64,000 nucleotides of DNA from Heloderma charlesbogerti (GCA_026122225.1 JANEZZ010000522.1:806001-870000), one strand, 5' to 3'. Counted from the first letter of the stretch, positions 34,040 to 45,000 are shown. A program made the numbers and translations. The notes: a model not told the origin generated them from the sequence alone.

Positions 34040-35376
34040 CATTAAGGAAGACAAGGTGGAATAGCTGCATAAGGCCTTTAGGTAGTGCCAGGAGCCCTCT
34101 ACCTGGAAGCATCCGCACTCTATGTAGGATTGGGTTGATAAGCTGTTGGTGGTGGGTGGTGGAGGTGAGAATAAGTAGGAGAAAACGGCAAGGGTTTTTC
34201 CTCAGGAGTCCTGGCAATTTGGAGCAAGCATGATAAATTTCACACTGATAATAAAATAAAAGGAAGTATTCTGGGCCTGCAATGACCAGTGGATCTCTGC
34301 CAGGATGGCATGAGTTGTGATAAGCCTCAACCGTTCTCCAGGTTACAAGATAGTGTTGCTGTTCTATAATGTTGTGCAAATAAAGGGGTTTTGGCACAGC
34401 AACTAACATCTGCAGGCAGAGAACAAAACCAGCAATGGGTTACTACTAGGAAGTGGTCATGGAAAGGCAACAGATCAGAGCTGGCTCACCCATTGGGCAG
34501 AGTGAACATTTGTCCCTTGTGCTGCAACAGGGGCATAATGCAGCCAGCAATTGGGTAGCTGCTACTGCAGTGCTTTAGCCCTAGTCTCTGCCAGTTGCTG
34601 CGAAGGACTCTGTAGTCACCTAGAGATGACCAGAAGTGTCTCTCAAGTTTTTCACATTAGGAAGAGGGGGATAGTGCAATGAGCAGGCCCAAAACTCTGC
34701 ATAGAAATATGTGTGAAATCCAGGATGAAAGCAAGTCAGGTGTATGGGCTGGTCTTAGATAGAGTGAGATTGCTAGCCTACAACTATTCTTCCTAAGCCA
34801 GACTCTGAAGCAAATTCCACCACACGCCCTCCCTGTCATCTCTTTGTCTCCAGGCCTGTGCGTGCGTGTGCGTGTGCAGGGGGAGGAAACTCCATTTTAG
34901 CACGGGTGTCTCTCCTGCCCTGGTAGGCAGACAGCTCAGCCAATGGTGCCTCGTCCTGTGATGCTGAAGAGAGCTGCCAAGCTCAGGTGCAGCGCTGCGT
35001 GCTCTGCCTCACGTACAACGATGCAGTCTATCCTTCAGCTATTCTGCTCCCTGCCAGTTCATTCACAGAGGGGCTTGTTTCTTTCTTTTCCCCGGCAGAG
35101 ATGCGAAGGCAGACAAAGTTCCATTCATATTGGCACACTGGCACCTGCATGTGGGGAGGCTTGCGTGTGCCAACTGCTTCTGTGCAGGTGTGGCATTGCT
35201 ATCGGCCGTGAGGAGGGCTTGTTTTGCAGAGAGGGGGAAACTGAGGCATGGTGGAGGAGGCCAGCGGCTGGCCTGGGATGATTCTGTCCTGGAGCTGAGG
35301 GCAATACACAAACCTGTGCTCTGAACAGAGAAGCTCAGCGGCCCAGCTGCCAATAATCCGATCCCCTCCCCTCCCC
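34040..35376. other. Intergenic, apparently single-copy
   Basis: GC-moderate, with GT-rich bits at 34857-34881. A GGGGGAAACTGAGGCATGG block at 35233 resembles an inverted MIR-like core. No exon is supported. Confidence 0.35.
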
Positions 35377-35377
35377 G

Positions 35378-35416
35378 TGTGCGTGCGTGCGTGCGTGTGT
35401 GAGAGAGAGAGAGAAT
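35378..35416. repeat. (GTGC)n/(GA)n microsatellite
   Basis: GTGCGTGCGTGCGTGCGTGT followed by (GA)n. Confidence 0.9.
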
Positions 35417-35696
35417 ATTAGGAAATCTGAAGGAAGTGGAAGAGCAAGGATGTTGGAGTGTTCTCCAGGAGAGGACTGAAGAGGGTTACAGTGATGACAC
35501 CTGGAGGCTCTCTGGATGATTCACCTGTCAGGATAAAAAGATAGCACCTGAATTTATAGCTCCCTGTCTTCAGGCAGGAACCGTCTTAACCCCTGTGGGA
35601 AAAGAAGGGATTCTAGAGAGAGAGGCCAAATCCAACATGTTTTGTTATTTGTGTAGGTTGCTCAGGAGGACAAGGAGTGGTTAGGATCAAAGGAGG

Positions 35697-36205
35697 CTGC
35701 CTTGAACTGAGACAGACCATCAGTCCATCTAGTTCAGTATTGTCTCCCTGACTGGCAGCTAGGGCTGGCATCAAGGGTAGGCATGATCGGGCACCAGCCA
35801 AGGGCCCACTGACAAGACGGCCCCCCTCGAGTTGCTGTTCCTCGTCATCCTTGCAGCCTACTACTTTGCCTGCCTGTTGCTCTGGCCCGACGATGGAGGA
35901 GGCGAGGAGGAGGAGCAGTGGATGCCGCAGCCGACTGGCTCCCTGGCTCTCTGCCGGTCAAGCAAGCAAGTGGCAGCCATGATGAGAAAGAGGATGAGGA
36001 GCAATAGCAGCTGGTGACAGTGGCAGTGAGAGGGGCCTTTGAGGGTGTCTTGCCCAAGGGCCCTCATAACCCTGACGCCAGCAGCACCAGCAGCGAGTGG
36101 CTCCCCAGAGTTTGAGTCTTCTCCAGCCCTAGATGGAGACACTGGGGATGGAACCTGGCACCTTCGGTGTGCAAAGCAGGGGCTGGACCACTGAGTGATG
36201 TCTCG
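35697..36205 (-). mobile_element. tRNA-derived SINE split by a hAT-like insertion
   Basis: 35697-35759 is the 3' part and 36083-36205 the 5' part of one minus-strand SINE (ACCTTCGGTGTGCAAAGCAG block at the tRNA-like end). They are separated by the element at 35760-36074. Confidence 0.75.
35760..36074. mobile_element. hAT-like element, family X, nested in a SINE
   Basis: It is inverse-homologous to 59433-59761 over its length (GTAGGCATGATCGGGCACC, GAGGAGCAATAGCAGCTGG). The ends are (C/T)AGGGCTGG and TAACCCTG. The flanks CTGGCAGC/ACGCCAGC agree at 5 of 8 positions. Confidence 0.65.
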
Positions 36206-36652
36206 TCCATAGCCGTGTATCTCTTTGCATGTTTGCAGCCTGCCCAGCCCTCGTGGAGCTCTCGAGGGTTCCATGTGGTCTCCCATCCACATATTGGCCA
36301 GGCCCGATCTACTCGGCTTTTAGTAATAGCTCACTGCTTACCTCAACGGGTGTCCTTGGGGCCGCCACCATCCCTCAAGTCTGCTCCGCCCCCAGGAACA
36401 TGGAAACAACAGTGACCTAGAGGTGGTGACGAACGAGATAAGGAAATGGTATGGTTCACCTTGAGCTTCAGGGACAGAGTGGGCTATATAAATCAAGAAA
36501 CAGATCTATATCTGCCAAAAGTGTTGTTCCCTTCCAAGTGAGATGATGGCCCTGGCTAATCATAACGTAGTGGGGAAACGCGTCAGTGAAAAGTCAGCCT
36601 AGGGTTGGAATGTCTCTAGTCATGCATACTTACCTGAGTAGGGTCATTGGGT

Positions 36653-36778
36653 AGTATCCAATGTTAGTCCTAAATAGAGGAGACCCACTGAAATGAATAA
36701 GTTAGTCATAACTAACTTAAATCCCATTCATTTCAATGGATCCACTGTACGTAGGACTAACACTGGACACTGCACCCT
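36653..36778. mobile_element. Short palindromic MITE, family E2
   Basis: TCCAATGTTAGTCCTA at the left, GTAGGACTAACACTGGA at the right. It directly abuts the family F element. Confidence 0.7.
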
Positions 36779-36925
36779 TAAGGTGCAATCCATTGCCCTT
36801 TGAGACAGGAATAAGTCTACAACTCCCAGCATCCCTCCAGGCAGCCATGCTAGCTGGGGCATGCTGAGAATTGTAGGACTTTTTTTTCTGGCTAAACATG
36901 CATAGGATTGTGCTGTGAGCGTGCT
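36779..36925. mobile_element. Palindromic MITE, family F
   Basis: AAGTCTACAACTCCCAGCATC and GCATGCTGAGAATTGTAGGAC form the hairpin, with GTGCAATCC / CATAGGATTGTGC outer ends. Related copies are at 45312 and 47345. Confidence 0.7.
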
Positions 36926-37008
36926 TGATCCTTTCCACAGATAGGCACACCTCAGCCTCATGGGCTTCTTAGGCACGCCCAGGTCTGCATAGGATCAGGT
37001 TCCAGTGG

Positions 37009-37278
37009 CAGGGCCACCTCAAGTCATTTTGGTGCCTGAGATAAGATCCCCCCCCCCGATTCCTGTACAAAAGCTAACTGGACTGATAGTTGAATCTTTC
37101 TTTATCACTGGCTATGGGACAGCATCCTCCACTACACCTGAAGGCAGCAGGCTAGCTTGGGGGGCGTAGGGCAGGCCACATGGGCCACAGATCTCTCCTT
37201 CCATGCCTTGCTGCCGCCTGCCAGCATCAGCTGCCTGAGGCGACTGCCTCACTCTGCCTAATGGTAAGGCCAGCCCTG
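37009..37278. mobile_element. hAT-like MITE family A
   Basis: The ends CAGGGCCACCTC and AGGCCAGCCCTG are inverse. The flanks TCCAGTGG/TCTGTTGG agree at 5 of 8 positions. The body is the same as at 12852. Confidence 0.75.
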
Positions 37279-37291
37279 TCTGTTGGTGGGC

Positions 37292-37321
37292 TGTGTGTGT
37301 GTGTGTGTGTGGGGGGGGGGG
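37292..37321. repeat. (GT)n/(G)n tract
   Basis: Nine GT units followed by eleven G. Confidence 0.9.
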
Positions 37322-37969
37322 AGAGTTCTAGCAAGCCAACATTTCCTTAGAGAAAGGAAGTCACAAAAACAGTCGAAAGCGGGGGGGAGAAGTCTGCACA
37401 GGAAAATCGAGGGGTGGGAGGGGAGAAAGAGTATCAGAGAGGGTAGAAAAAGACTTGGCAATGGGCCAGAAAGGGGCACCTTTAGGGAAAGGGTGTAAAG
37501 AGAGAAGGGAGGGTGCAGGAGGAAGGTTGGTCTGGGGGAAAGGAAATGGGGAGGGGGAGCAGTGAGAGTTATGCTTTCCCTTGTCTTTGGGCTATTATTG
37601 CCTCCAGCTGGGGTTGCCAGATGCCACCGATTTTTAAGCATCTGTACTTCTGGCTGTGCCTGCACACGTCTCTACCAGTGCTTAATTAAAGGATAGATGT
37701 GACCCAACGCTGCCAAGGGACTGTCCATAAAGTATATCAGTCCTGAAGGGGTTTGCCTGGGTGTTCAGCAAATTTGGGTATGCAGCAAAGTTGCGGCAAA
37801 GAAGCAACAGCCTCCCCACCACCTTTTTAGATAGGGCAAAGTGTGACAAAAGGGGGGGGGAGGTTTAAAAGGGCTGTTTGATGGTCTCTTCAACACCCAG
37901 ACTCTCTGACCTGCAGGCCCTACTTTCAAAAGGTTTATGCATTATGTTTTAAAGGTGTGTATATATAAA

Positions 37970-38004
37970 ACACACGTGTGTGTGTGTGTGTGTGTATCTC
38001 TCTC
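37970..38004. repeat. (CA/GT)n microsatellite
   Basis: CACACGTGTG passing into (GT)n. Confidence 0.85.
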
Positions 38005-38017
38005 TTCAGTGGATGCT

Positions 38018-38153
38018 GGTGGCTTCAATATCAGTGGGGCAGTGAATCTGTGCCAGGTTTCAGTCTATCTTGGATAGCACCTTGGTGACTGGTTCTGACT
38101 GAAACCTGGAGAGGATTCACCGCCCCACTGACACAGGAGTCACCAACCTCCAC
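38018..38153. mobile_element. Palindromic MITE family D
   Basis: CAGTGGATGCTGGTGGCTTC and GTCACCAACCTCCACTG ends, with CAGGTTTCAGT/ACTGAAACCTGG arms. Confidence 0.75.
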
Positions 38154-38162
38154 TGGATATAT

Positions 38163-38300
38163 CAGCCTTCCCCAACCTCAATCCCTCCAGATGTTTTGGA
38201 CTTTAACTCCCATCAGCCCCAGCCAACATGGACAATGGGAAGGAATGCTGGGAGTTGTAGCCCCAATACATCCAGAGGGCACCATGTTGGGGAAGGCGGA
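38163..38300. mobile_element. Palindromic MITE family B, well preserved
   Basis: CCTTCCCCAACCTCAATCCC and GGCACCATGTTGGGGAAGG ends; a CCCATCAGCCCCAGCC centre. Confidence 0.85.
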
Positions 38301-38739
38301 TATAAATTATATCGGTTCTTACAGTGCCAGGAAGCTGGGAAGGCTAGTCCACAAACAGTTTTGCTATCATAAATGTTTTAGTCCTTAAGTGGCTAGTCTC
38401 GTTGTTGCTGTTGTTTTTGCTGCAACAGTCTATCAGGGCCAGAAACCCCGTGACCCTCCTGCACTAAATGCCCTTTGTTCCGTTTTTAAATAGATCGCAG
38501 ATAATGAGCTATCAAATTATCCCGTTGTGTTCCGTTCGAGTTCCCTCCGTGAAAAGAGGAAAAGCGGCAAAAGGAGGAGCGAGATCAATGAAAGATAATG
38601 GAAGACTCAGATACGGGGAGAAGCGGGGGGGGGGGGAAGCGCGTGTGTAAAAGGAGTCAGCTGCGATCCTGCACTTAAAAGGGAAGCAGAAAGCCCCCTT
38701 TCAAAAGCAGGATTTTAAGCTGGTGTAGGAATGCCCAGT

Positions 38740-38940
38740 GGCGTGGTTCACGCCATCGCTGTGGCTTAAACAAGCCTGGTTTAAGCTGCGTCGACCGCTG
38801 GGAGCCCTCGCCGTAACTTTGGACGACATGACAAGCGGCGCGCCAGGCAGGGCCTTGGGCGACTGGCATCCGGCACACGCTGCGGCTTAAACAAGCCACC
38901 GTGACTTCTTTAAGCCGCAGCGCTCGTGTGACTCAGCCGT
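38740..38940. mobile_element. Repeat with family J-like motifs, GC-rich
   Basis: GTGGCTTAAACAAGCC at 38760 and GCGGCTTAAACAAGCC at 38882, with TTTAAGCCGCAGCGCTCG near 38910, recall the GGCTTG/CAAGCC theme of 16541-16800. The assignment is tentative. Confidence 0.4.
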
Positions 38941-39021
38941 AGATTAGCGGGTTCGGAGCCCTAAATTCCACTGGAGCAGCCGGGCTGGGGGACGCCTGGC
39001 CTAGAGAAGAAGAGAGGCCCG

Positions 39022-39202
39022 TAGGAACAGAGGAAGCTGGCTCGTGCCGAGGCCGGCCAAGGGCTGCGCCTAGCCCAGCGCCGTCGACGCCGAGCGGCCG
39101 CAGCTCTCCGAGGTTTTCCGTCCGAGCCCCGCCAGGAGCTGCGGGGATCAAGCCCGGGGCCTTCCGCGCGCAACGCGGGTGCTCTGCCGCGAGCCTCGCC
39201 CC
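39022..39202 (-). mobile_element. tRNA-derived SINE, strongly GC- and CpG-enriched copy
   Basis: It aligns in order with the minus-strand SINE at 1214-1397: TAGGAACAGAGGAAGCTGG at the tail, GAGCGGCCGCAGCTCTCC in the body, GGGATCAAGCCCGGGGCC over the B-box region and CAACGCGGGTGCTCTGCCGC at the head. Where other copies have A or T it mostly has G or C, for example GACTGGCAG to GAGCGGCCG. The B box is diverged, so pol III activity is doubtful. Confidence 0.75.
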
Positions 39203-39326
39203 CTCTCCCGCCCTCTCCCGGAGGAGCTCTTCTGGCCTGCCCGCCTCTCTCTCCCTGCTCCTCCGTCCCGGAGCTCAGGCCGCCCAGAGCGCGGAGGCCT
39301 CGCGAGGCAGCGCCGCTTCCTCTAAA

Positions 39327-39338
39327 CTAGGGGGCAGT
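39327..39338 (+). promoter_or_regulatory. CTCF-like motif in CpG island
   Basis: CTAGGGGGCAGT matches the YAGRKGGCRS core; the upstream bases are less ideal. Confidence 0.45.
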
Positions 39339-40206
39339 GGCTACCCAGCTTCTATGAATGAAGCGGGCGGCGGCGGGAGGAGCTCCGAGCGTGGGCTCCC
39401 CCCCGCCCTGCTCCGCCGGCGGAGGGGCGGGGGCGAGGCGGCCCCGCCCCCGCATTAGCATAAGGGCGGGGGAGGTTTACATGTCATTCTGCACGTTGCC
39501 TTCCAGCGATCCTTGGCAGGCGCCCAGCGAGTCAGCTGCTTCCGAGCGGCGAAGGAGGCCGGGCTGAGCGGAGCCGGAGCCGCCGGTTTTAAGGTGTCCC
39601 TGCCGCTCGGCCGGCGCCCCTGAGCAAGGGCTCTAGGGCGGCTCCAGGGCCCGTTCTGGCGCTGTGGGGCAAGGGAGGCAGCGTGGCACAGTGGTTAGAG
39701 AGCCCAAGTCGCCGCCTGAAACGGATAGGTTGATTTTTGCACTTCAGGCTGCCAAATCACAACCCCCCCCCCCGTTCCCCTGCCGCTCTTCTCGCTGCCC
39801 TCTCCTTCCTTTCTCTTTTCAGCATAGCCTGGCGGGGTACCATTTCCTTCTGCTGTGAAATCCTGCTTTTTCGGATCCGTGTGCGTGTGTTTGAGGCAAT
39901 TATTTTTAAATACACCAGCTGTGATTGCATATTCTCAGGAAGTGTAGCAAATCTGTCTTACGAAGCCTTGGCCGATAAGCGACTAATACGTCCCTCCCCC
40001 CGCGCCCCGTCTTACAGATGCCCTCACTATCTTTTAACAGCGTGGTGCCGTGTAAAAATGTAACAGGTTAAGCTTTTCCTGAGTTGCAGAAAGCGCGTGT
40101 GTTAAACCTCTGCCTGTTCCGTAACTGTGAAGGTGCAGGAGTGCTGCCATTAAAGTGGCCTCCCTGCCCCCACAGCAGGTGTGCAGAATGCATAGCCCTG
40201 GTCTCC

Positions 40207-40265
40207 ATCATCATCATCATCATCATCTTCATCATCACAGTGCTGGCATGTAAAAAAAAAAAAAA
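40207..40265. repeat. (ATC)n microsatellite and poly(A)
   Basis: About ten ATC-type units, then 14 A from 40252. Confidence 0.9.
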
Positions 40266-40486
40266 GGCACATTGCTCACAGCAGTGAGGAGATTCGGGAT
40301 CTGACTCCTGGTTCTCCTTGTGGCTTTTCAGGACTCTGGCTCCGTTTGCCCCTCAGTTGTACCTTCAGCCACTGATTTGCCATCCCCCAGCCCCACCGGA
40401 GCACCGGGGGGAATAGGACACGTACACTCAAAGAAAGAGGAGCAGGATTACGTTTCAGAAGTCTGTGCCTTTTGCCTGGCCTGAAA

Positions 40487-41075
40487 TCATGGAGTTGGAA
40501 GGGGCCATCGGGGCCCACCCCCTGCTCAGGGCTGGAATCCAGTTTAAAGCATTCCTGACAGATGGCTGCCCCATCTCTGCTTGACTACTTCCAGCAACAG
40601 AGAGCCCGCTGCCTCTCTAGGCGGTTGGTTCCATTGTCTGACTGCTCTCACCACTGGGAAGTTTTCTTGATGTTCAACTGAAATCTGCATTCCTGTAACT
40701 TAAGCCCACTATTTTGTGTCCTATGCAGTCTTGGATGATAACAGAACAGGTTGCGGCCCTCTTCTGTGTGACAGCCTATTAGGTACTTGAAAAGTGCTAT
40801 CCTATTCCCCCCTCAGTCTTCTCTCCTCAAGACTAAACATACCCAGTTCCTTCCATCTTTCCTTCTAGGACTTAATTTCTAGTCCCTTGATCATCTTTGT
40901 TGCCCTTCTCTGAACTCGTTCCAATTTATCCCAATCCTTTCCAAAGTGTGGCTTCCAGAATCGGACTGAGATCTGATCAGCACAGAGCAGAGTGGAACTA
41001 TCACTTCCCATGATTTTGAAACTATACGTCTATTGATGCAACCTAAAATTGCATTTTCCTTTTTTGAGCCTGATC
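40487..41075 (-). mobile_element. CR1 LINE, 5'-truncated
   Basis: The minus strand reads KKENAILGCINRRIVSKSWE and VIVPLCSVLIRSQSDSG, then a compressed LERIG...EFREGQQR, all CR1 ORF2 C-terminal blocks. The normal CR1 3' UTR follows toward 40487, whose end reads CCCCTTCCAACTCCATGAT on the minus strand. An internal deletion removes the PHLEYC...KKD part. Confidence 0.85.
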
Positions 41076-41309
41076 TGTTCCTTCCTTCTGGGTGGAGTAT
41101 GTCTATGTGTGTCTGTGCATGCACCCTCTCTATACACACACCTTCAGGAGCAGTTACATTACCTCTTAACATACACTAGCTGTTGTTTTGTACATGGATT
41201 GAAGGGCAGTTGAAGGGTAGTTTTCCTTGGCCTTTTATTACACATTTATGGATGGAATGGTAATGAGCTGTATTACTGGTTCCAAGACAGGAACCATCTG
41301 GTAGATTGT

Positions 41310-41600
41310 ATTTAATTAATTAAAATAATTAATAATAAAGAGCTAAAACACACACACAACAATCCAGGAACAGCCATAAAGCAAGCCTCAACTGTTGGAG
41401 AGTAATTTAAAACCAAACAAATGTCTGGCAAAACAAGACCGCCTTCACCTCGTGCCTGATGGCCAAGAGAGGACAAGCTAAGCATGGGAAGGAGTTCCAT
41501 AAGCTTGGCCCTGCTACCAAGAAGGCCCTGTTATGTTTCCCAGCCACTTGAGCCTCTGAAGGCAGAGGGGACAGAACAAGGCCACCGGTGATGAATGTAG
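41310..41600 (-). mobile_element. L2-like LINE 3' region, decayed
   Basis: An A-rich segment, then GGAAGGAGTTCCATAAGCTTGG and ACCAAGAAGGCCCTGTT, as in 48525-48830 (ACTAAGAAGGCCCTATTTC). Confidence 0.45.
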
Positions 41601-42889
41601 CAGGTGAGCAAATGCATAGGGAAGAAGGGAGTCCTTCATATCACCTGGTCCCATAACTAGATGATGAGTTTATCTGGAATAACAGGATGAAATGACATAT
41701 ATGCACCCTGGTTTAATGAAGGAGCCTCCTTAAGCAGTAAATTTCGGGTTCAGTGATGCAGCTAGGGCTGGATCTTGGGACTGAAGAGTGGCACATAATG
41801 AACCTTTCTACATAAGGCTTTTATTGTGTGCTTGTGATTGCTCACTCGCTGAAGTTTTTACACAATCATGGGTTTTTTTCCTAACAAGGAAAGTCTGGTA
41901 TTGTTTAGAAATGGCGGAATGAGAGTCTCGTGTTCCACTATACCACAGCACCATCTAGTGGCTGTATAATAAAACATAGAAAGGCAGAGAGAGGAATGCC
42001 CCAGGAAAAAGCACATCTAAAGGAGCTGATCTTAATCCTGAAAAGAAATCTGGAAGCAGTAGCCCCAGCAAAGGTGCGGGATACAAGCCTCATATAGAAA
42101 TATCCAATGAAGGCAGCAGGGCAGCAGAAGCAAGTTCCAGTTTATTCCCGTACTCACGATGGAGCGATGAATTAAGTGAGTAAAATGTGAAGCTGCACAT
42201 GCTCGAAAGTACTGCTTTTATTAAAACAAAATAAAGCGGTTATTTTAGGGTTTTTTTAACATCACAGGAATGTAGAAGCAGATGTAAAGCACAGAATCAT
42301 GGTCGGGGGGAAAGAGAAATGTTAGTTGTGTGCCTCACAACTGAAGTCAAACACATGACCTTCTAAAGTCCCATTAAGTCCAGGATCTGCAATTACCTAG
42401 TTGCACCACAGTCCAGGTGCCATCTGAAGGGTTGCAAACAGATGTGGGCACCATTTGGCTTTTCTGCCTCAGGTGCCAAAATGTTTAGTTTATATGTGTG
42501 CACTGACTAATGTCTAGTAAAATACTTTTAATTGGTTTTGTCTTGCCCTGCAGACTTTCCACATTAGCACTGTCTGTACATTAACAGTCCTTCCACCTTT
42601 TGGCGTGTGAGTTGGGTGGTGGTTACTATTTTTTACTAATGGCGACAACTGCAAGATCCCTTCTACCTGAATGCACACATTTCCTTTAGATTTTTAGATG
42701 CCTTCATGTCCTAACACCAAAGATCTTTGATCATAAAAGACTGGGAGGTTTCTCGCCAGAGTTTAAGAAGAGGGGAACTTGTCACATCACATGACTTATG
42801 GTGTGCCAGAGATGTCAGCATTCTGAGAGAGTTTTAGCAAGTTTCCCTCATTATAGAATCAGACCAGGTGCCTTGGGACTGAGTTAGAC
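41601..42889. other. Intergenic, apparently single-copy
   Basis: It contains one CTCF-like motif at 41948. No repeat or exon is otherwise recognised. Confidence 0.35.
41948..41962 (-). promoter_or_regulatory. CTCF-like motif
   Basis: The minus strand reads CCACTAGATGGTGCT, one mismatch from the consensus core (GGC to GGT). Confidence 0.4.
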
Positions 42890-42975
42890 AGCCTCCCTGA
42901 ACCTGGGGCACTCCAGATGTGTTGGACTACAACTTCCATCACCCCCATCTGGAGGGCACCAGGGTGGAGACATCT
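42890..42975. mobile_element. MITE family B, shortened
   Basis: CACTCCAGATGTGTTGGAC and CATCTGGAGGGCACCAGGG arms with the central part deleted. Confidence 0.7.
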
Positions 42976-43250
42976 GGTAGAACAGGTTGTTCATTCCATT
43001 ATTAATGGAGTTTGGGGAAGGACCTTGCTTATTACTGCAAATAATTTATCTGGCACTTTAAAAATGTCTTAAAATGCTGTACGCTGTATTCACGCTGACT
43101 GATATTGTTCCTTTATTCAGTTGGGGAACTAAGGCTATGAGGTATGCCCACTGCCATACAGTGAGTTCATGGTACAGAATGGGAAGGTGAACCAAGCTTT
43201 CCTATTTCTGCTGGCTCTGGAAAACTGATTTTCAGGGTCTATTCAGTTGC

Positions 43251-43302
43251 GTTTGCTGGGCCTTTAGTACTTAAATGTTTGCTGGGCCTTTAGTACTTAA
43301 AT
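43251..43302. repeat. Exact 26-bp tandem duplication
   Basis: The 26-bp unit starting GTTTGCTGGGCCTTTAGTAC occurs twice in a row without any difference. Confidence 0.95.
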
Positions 43303-43775
43303 GGTCAGTTATCACCTCTCCCAACAAGCTGTAAATCTCCAGTCGCTGGGTTTCCTCTAATTCAATTCACCAGGCCATGCCGGAGTAATAAAACTTGCAC
43401 AGAAGACATCTGGCTGACTTGGCAGTTTTGAATTGGATGTTTGGTTTTCCTTGTCTAATGGGTGGTCCATGGGCCAGAAGATTCCTCAGAGGACAGAATT
43501 CTCCCAATGGAGCAGGAACAGTGCTTTTCTCTGTGGAACAGTTCCCAGTTCATGTACAACAACCAGACTATGCTGAGATTATGGCAGAAGAAAGCTCTGG
43601 CTATATATGGTACTTCTGGCTCAGTGCCACATGTAGGAGTCTTCCTGTGGGTGAAGAGAGGCAAGCGTTTGAATACACACTTGCTACATTCTGAGGCATT
43701 TGTTTTCAGGGTAGGTGCATACCCTATCTTCAAACAATGTCCACCACACTTAAGAATGTCTGCCTTCACCCTAAG
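43303..43775. other. Intergenic, unannotated
   Basis: Overlapping frames of about 148 codons on both strands (43455-43905) run into MITE A and have no domain. Confidence 0.35.
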
Positions 43776-44048
43776 CAGGGCTGGCCCTACCATTAGGCAG
43801 AGTGAGGCAGCTGCTTCAGGCGGCAGATGCTGGGAGGTAGGCAGCAGTGTCGAGTTGTTGGAGGATAGAGTGGTGCTGCCATGCAACCTGCCCTGTGCCA
43901 CCTAATCTAGCCTGCTGCCCTCTGGTGCAGTGGAGGATGCTGCCCTGTCACAGGTATTGAAGTAAGATCAGCTGCCAGTTTGGTTGGCTTTCATATATGG
44001 AACGGAAGCGGGGTGCCATCTTGTCCAAAATGTCTTGGGCTGGCCCTG
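43776..44048. mobile_element. hAT-like MITE family A
   Basis: CAGGGCTGGCCCTACCATTA at the left, GGGCTGGCCCTG at the right. The best-preserved ends of this family in the window. Confidence 0.8.
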
Positions 44049-44243
44049 CCCCCAGGGAGAAACCACAGTGCCCTAAATGGGTCATTGCCCTATTGAGACC
44101 CTTTCAGAGATCAGCACCTCCCCCCATTCCCTTATCTGGTCTTGAAAAGCAGATGCTTTTCAAGCCTGGGACTTAAGGGCAGCTGTTGAGAATCAAGCCA
44201 GCTAGCTGCATAACTCTCACCCTCAGTCAGTGTGCCTGTATAC

Positions 44244-44563
44244 CAGGGGTGCAGAACCTCTTTTAGCTTGAAGGCCGCATTCCATTTCAGAGAAGCTCCC
44301 CAGGGCCACATTCCAGTGGTGGGTGGGGACTGAAGGCAAAAGGGGTGTGGCCAAAGGCAAATGGTGTGGGGCCAAAAATGCCAGCACATTTCAGCGTAGA
44401 GGTCTTACTGCCAGTTAACTCAGCCTTAATAGAGCCAGGAAACTACCAAATGATTGGTGGTTGGGAAAAAGGGGTTGGGGCCATCTGGGGAAAGCCTGAA
44501 GGGCCAGACTGGGACCCCAGGACAGCCGGATTTGGCTTCCGGGCCTGAGGTTCTCCACCCCTG
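44244..44563. mobile_element. hAT-like non-autonomous element, family C
   Basis: 320 bp with inverted ends CAGGGGTGCAGAACCTC and GAGGTTCTCCACCCCTG. The flanks CTGTATAC/CTATATGG agree at 5 of 8. A GGCCACATTCCAGTGGTGGG block matches the family body in inverse. Confidence 0.8.
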
Positions 44564-45000
44564 CTATATGGTATTATTTATTGATTTGGACTCCACCTTT
44601 CTACTAAGAAAGTGGCATTCAAGGCAGCTATACTGTAACATGCACAAGCTCATCCCTTAAATGCACTTGTGAGTGGGTGCTTTGCAACTGGGAAAACCTT
44701 AATGGGGAACTAGAAGGGATAACCTTGGGGCATGTCCTGCTCGGAGCTTGAATTAGGAAATAACAACTATACTGACTCATGAGATTAGAGCTGTAACTAT
44801 GTGGAGAGACTCCTGCCTGATTTCTAAACACAGAATTCTTTCCATGAAGCACGTCATGATATTATTGTATTCACCTTTGCAATGAGAAGTAAGTTAGGTT
44901 GAGGGAGAGGCAGTGATTTGTCCATGGTTACCGTCTGAGCAGCACCATGGCTAAACATGGGCTTCGGATCTCCCACTTCCAAACCCATCACCCTAGTCCA

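Larger units (their letters stand above)
38740..39660. promoter_or_regulatory. CpG island, orphan candidate promoter
   Basis: Dense CpG and GC-box-like sequence (GGGGCGGGGGCGAGG near 39424, GGGCGGGGGAGG near 39465), in contrast to the AT-rich surroundings. An ATTAGCATAA octamer-like motif is at about 39454. The island includes a GC-rich SINE (39022-39202) and a CTCF-like motif (39327-39338). A GCGTGGCACAGTGGTTAGAG block at 39681-39700 resembles the head of another squamate repeat. The 70-codon-scale open frames here show no domain. It may start a non-coding transcript; direction unknown. Confidence 0.6.

Noticed and set aside
33792..34409. 205-codon minus-strand frame
   Set aside because: Crosses the CR1 tail, the simple repeat and unique sequence; charged and Arg/Glu stretches come from the CT repeat.
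35861..36292. 143-codon minus-strand frame
   Set aside because: Runs across the family X insertion and into the SINE.
39358..39567. Open frame in the CpG island as a protein-coding first exon
   Set aside because: Low-complexity Arg/Gly/Ala translation of GC-rich DNA with no recognisable peptide; cannot be supported.
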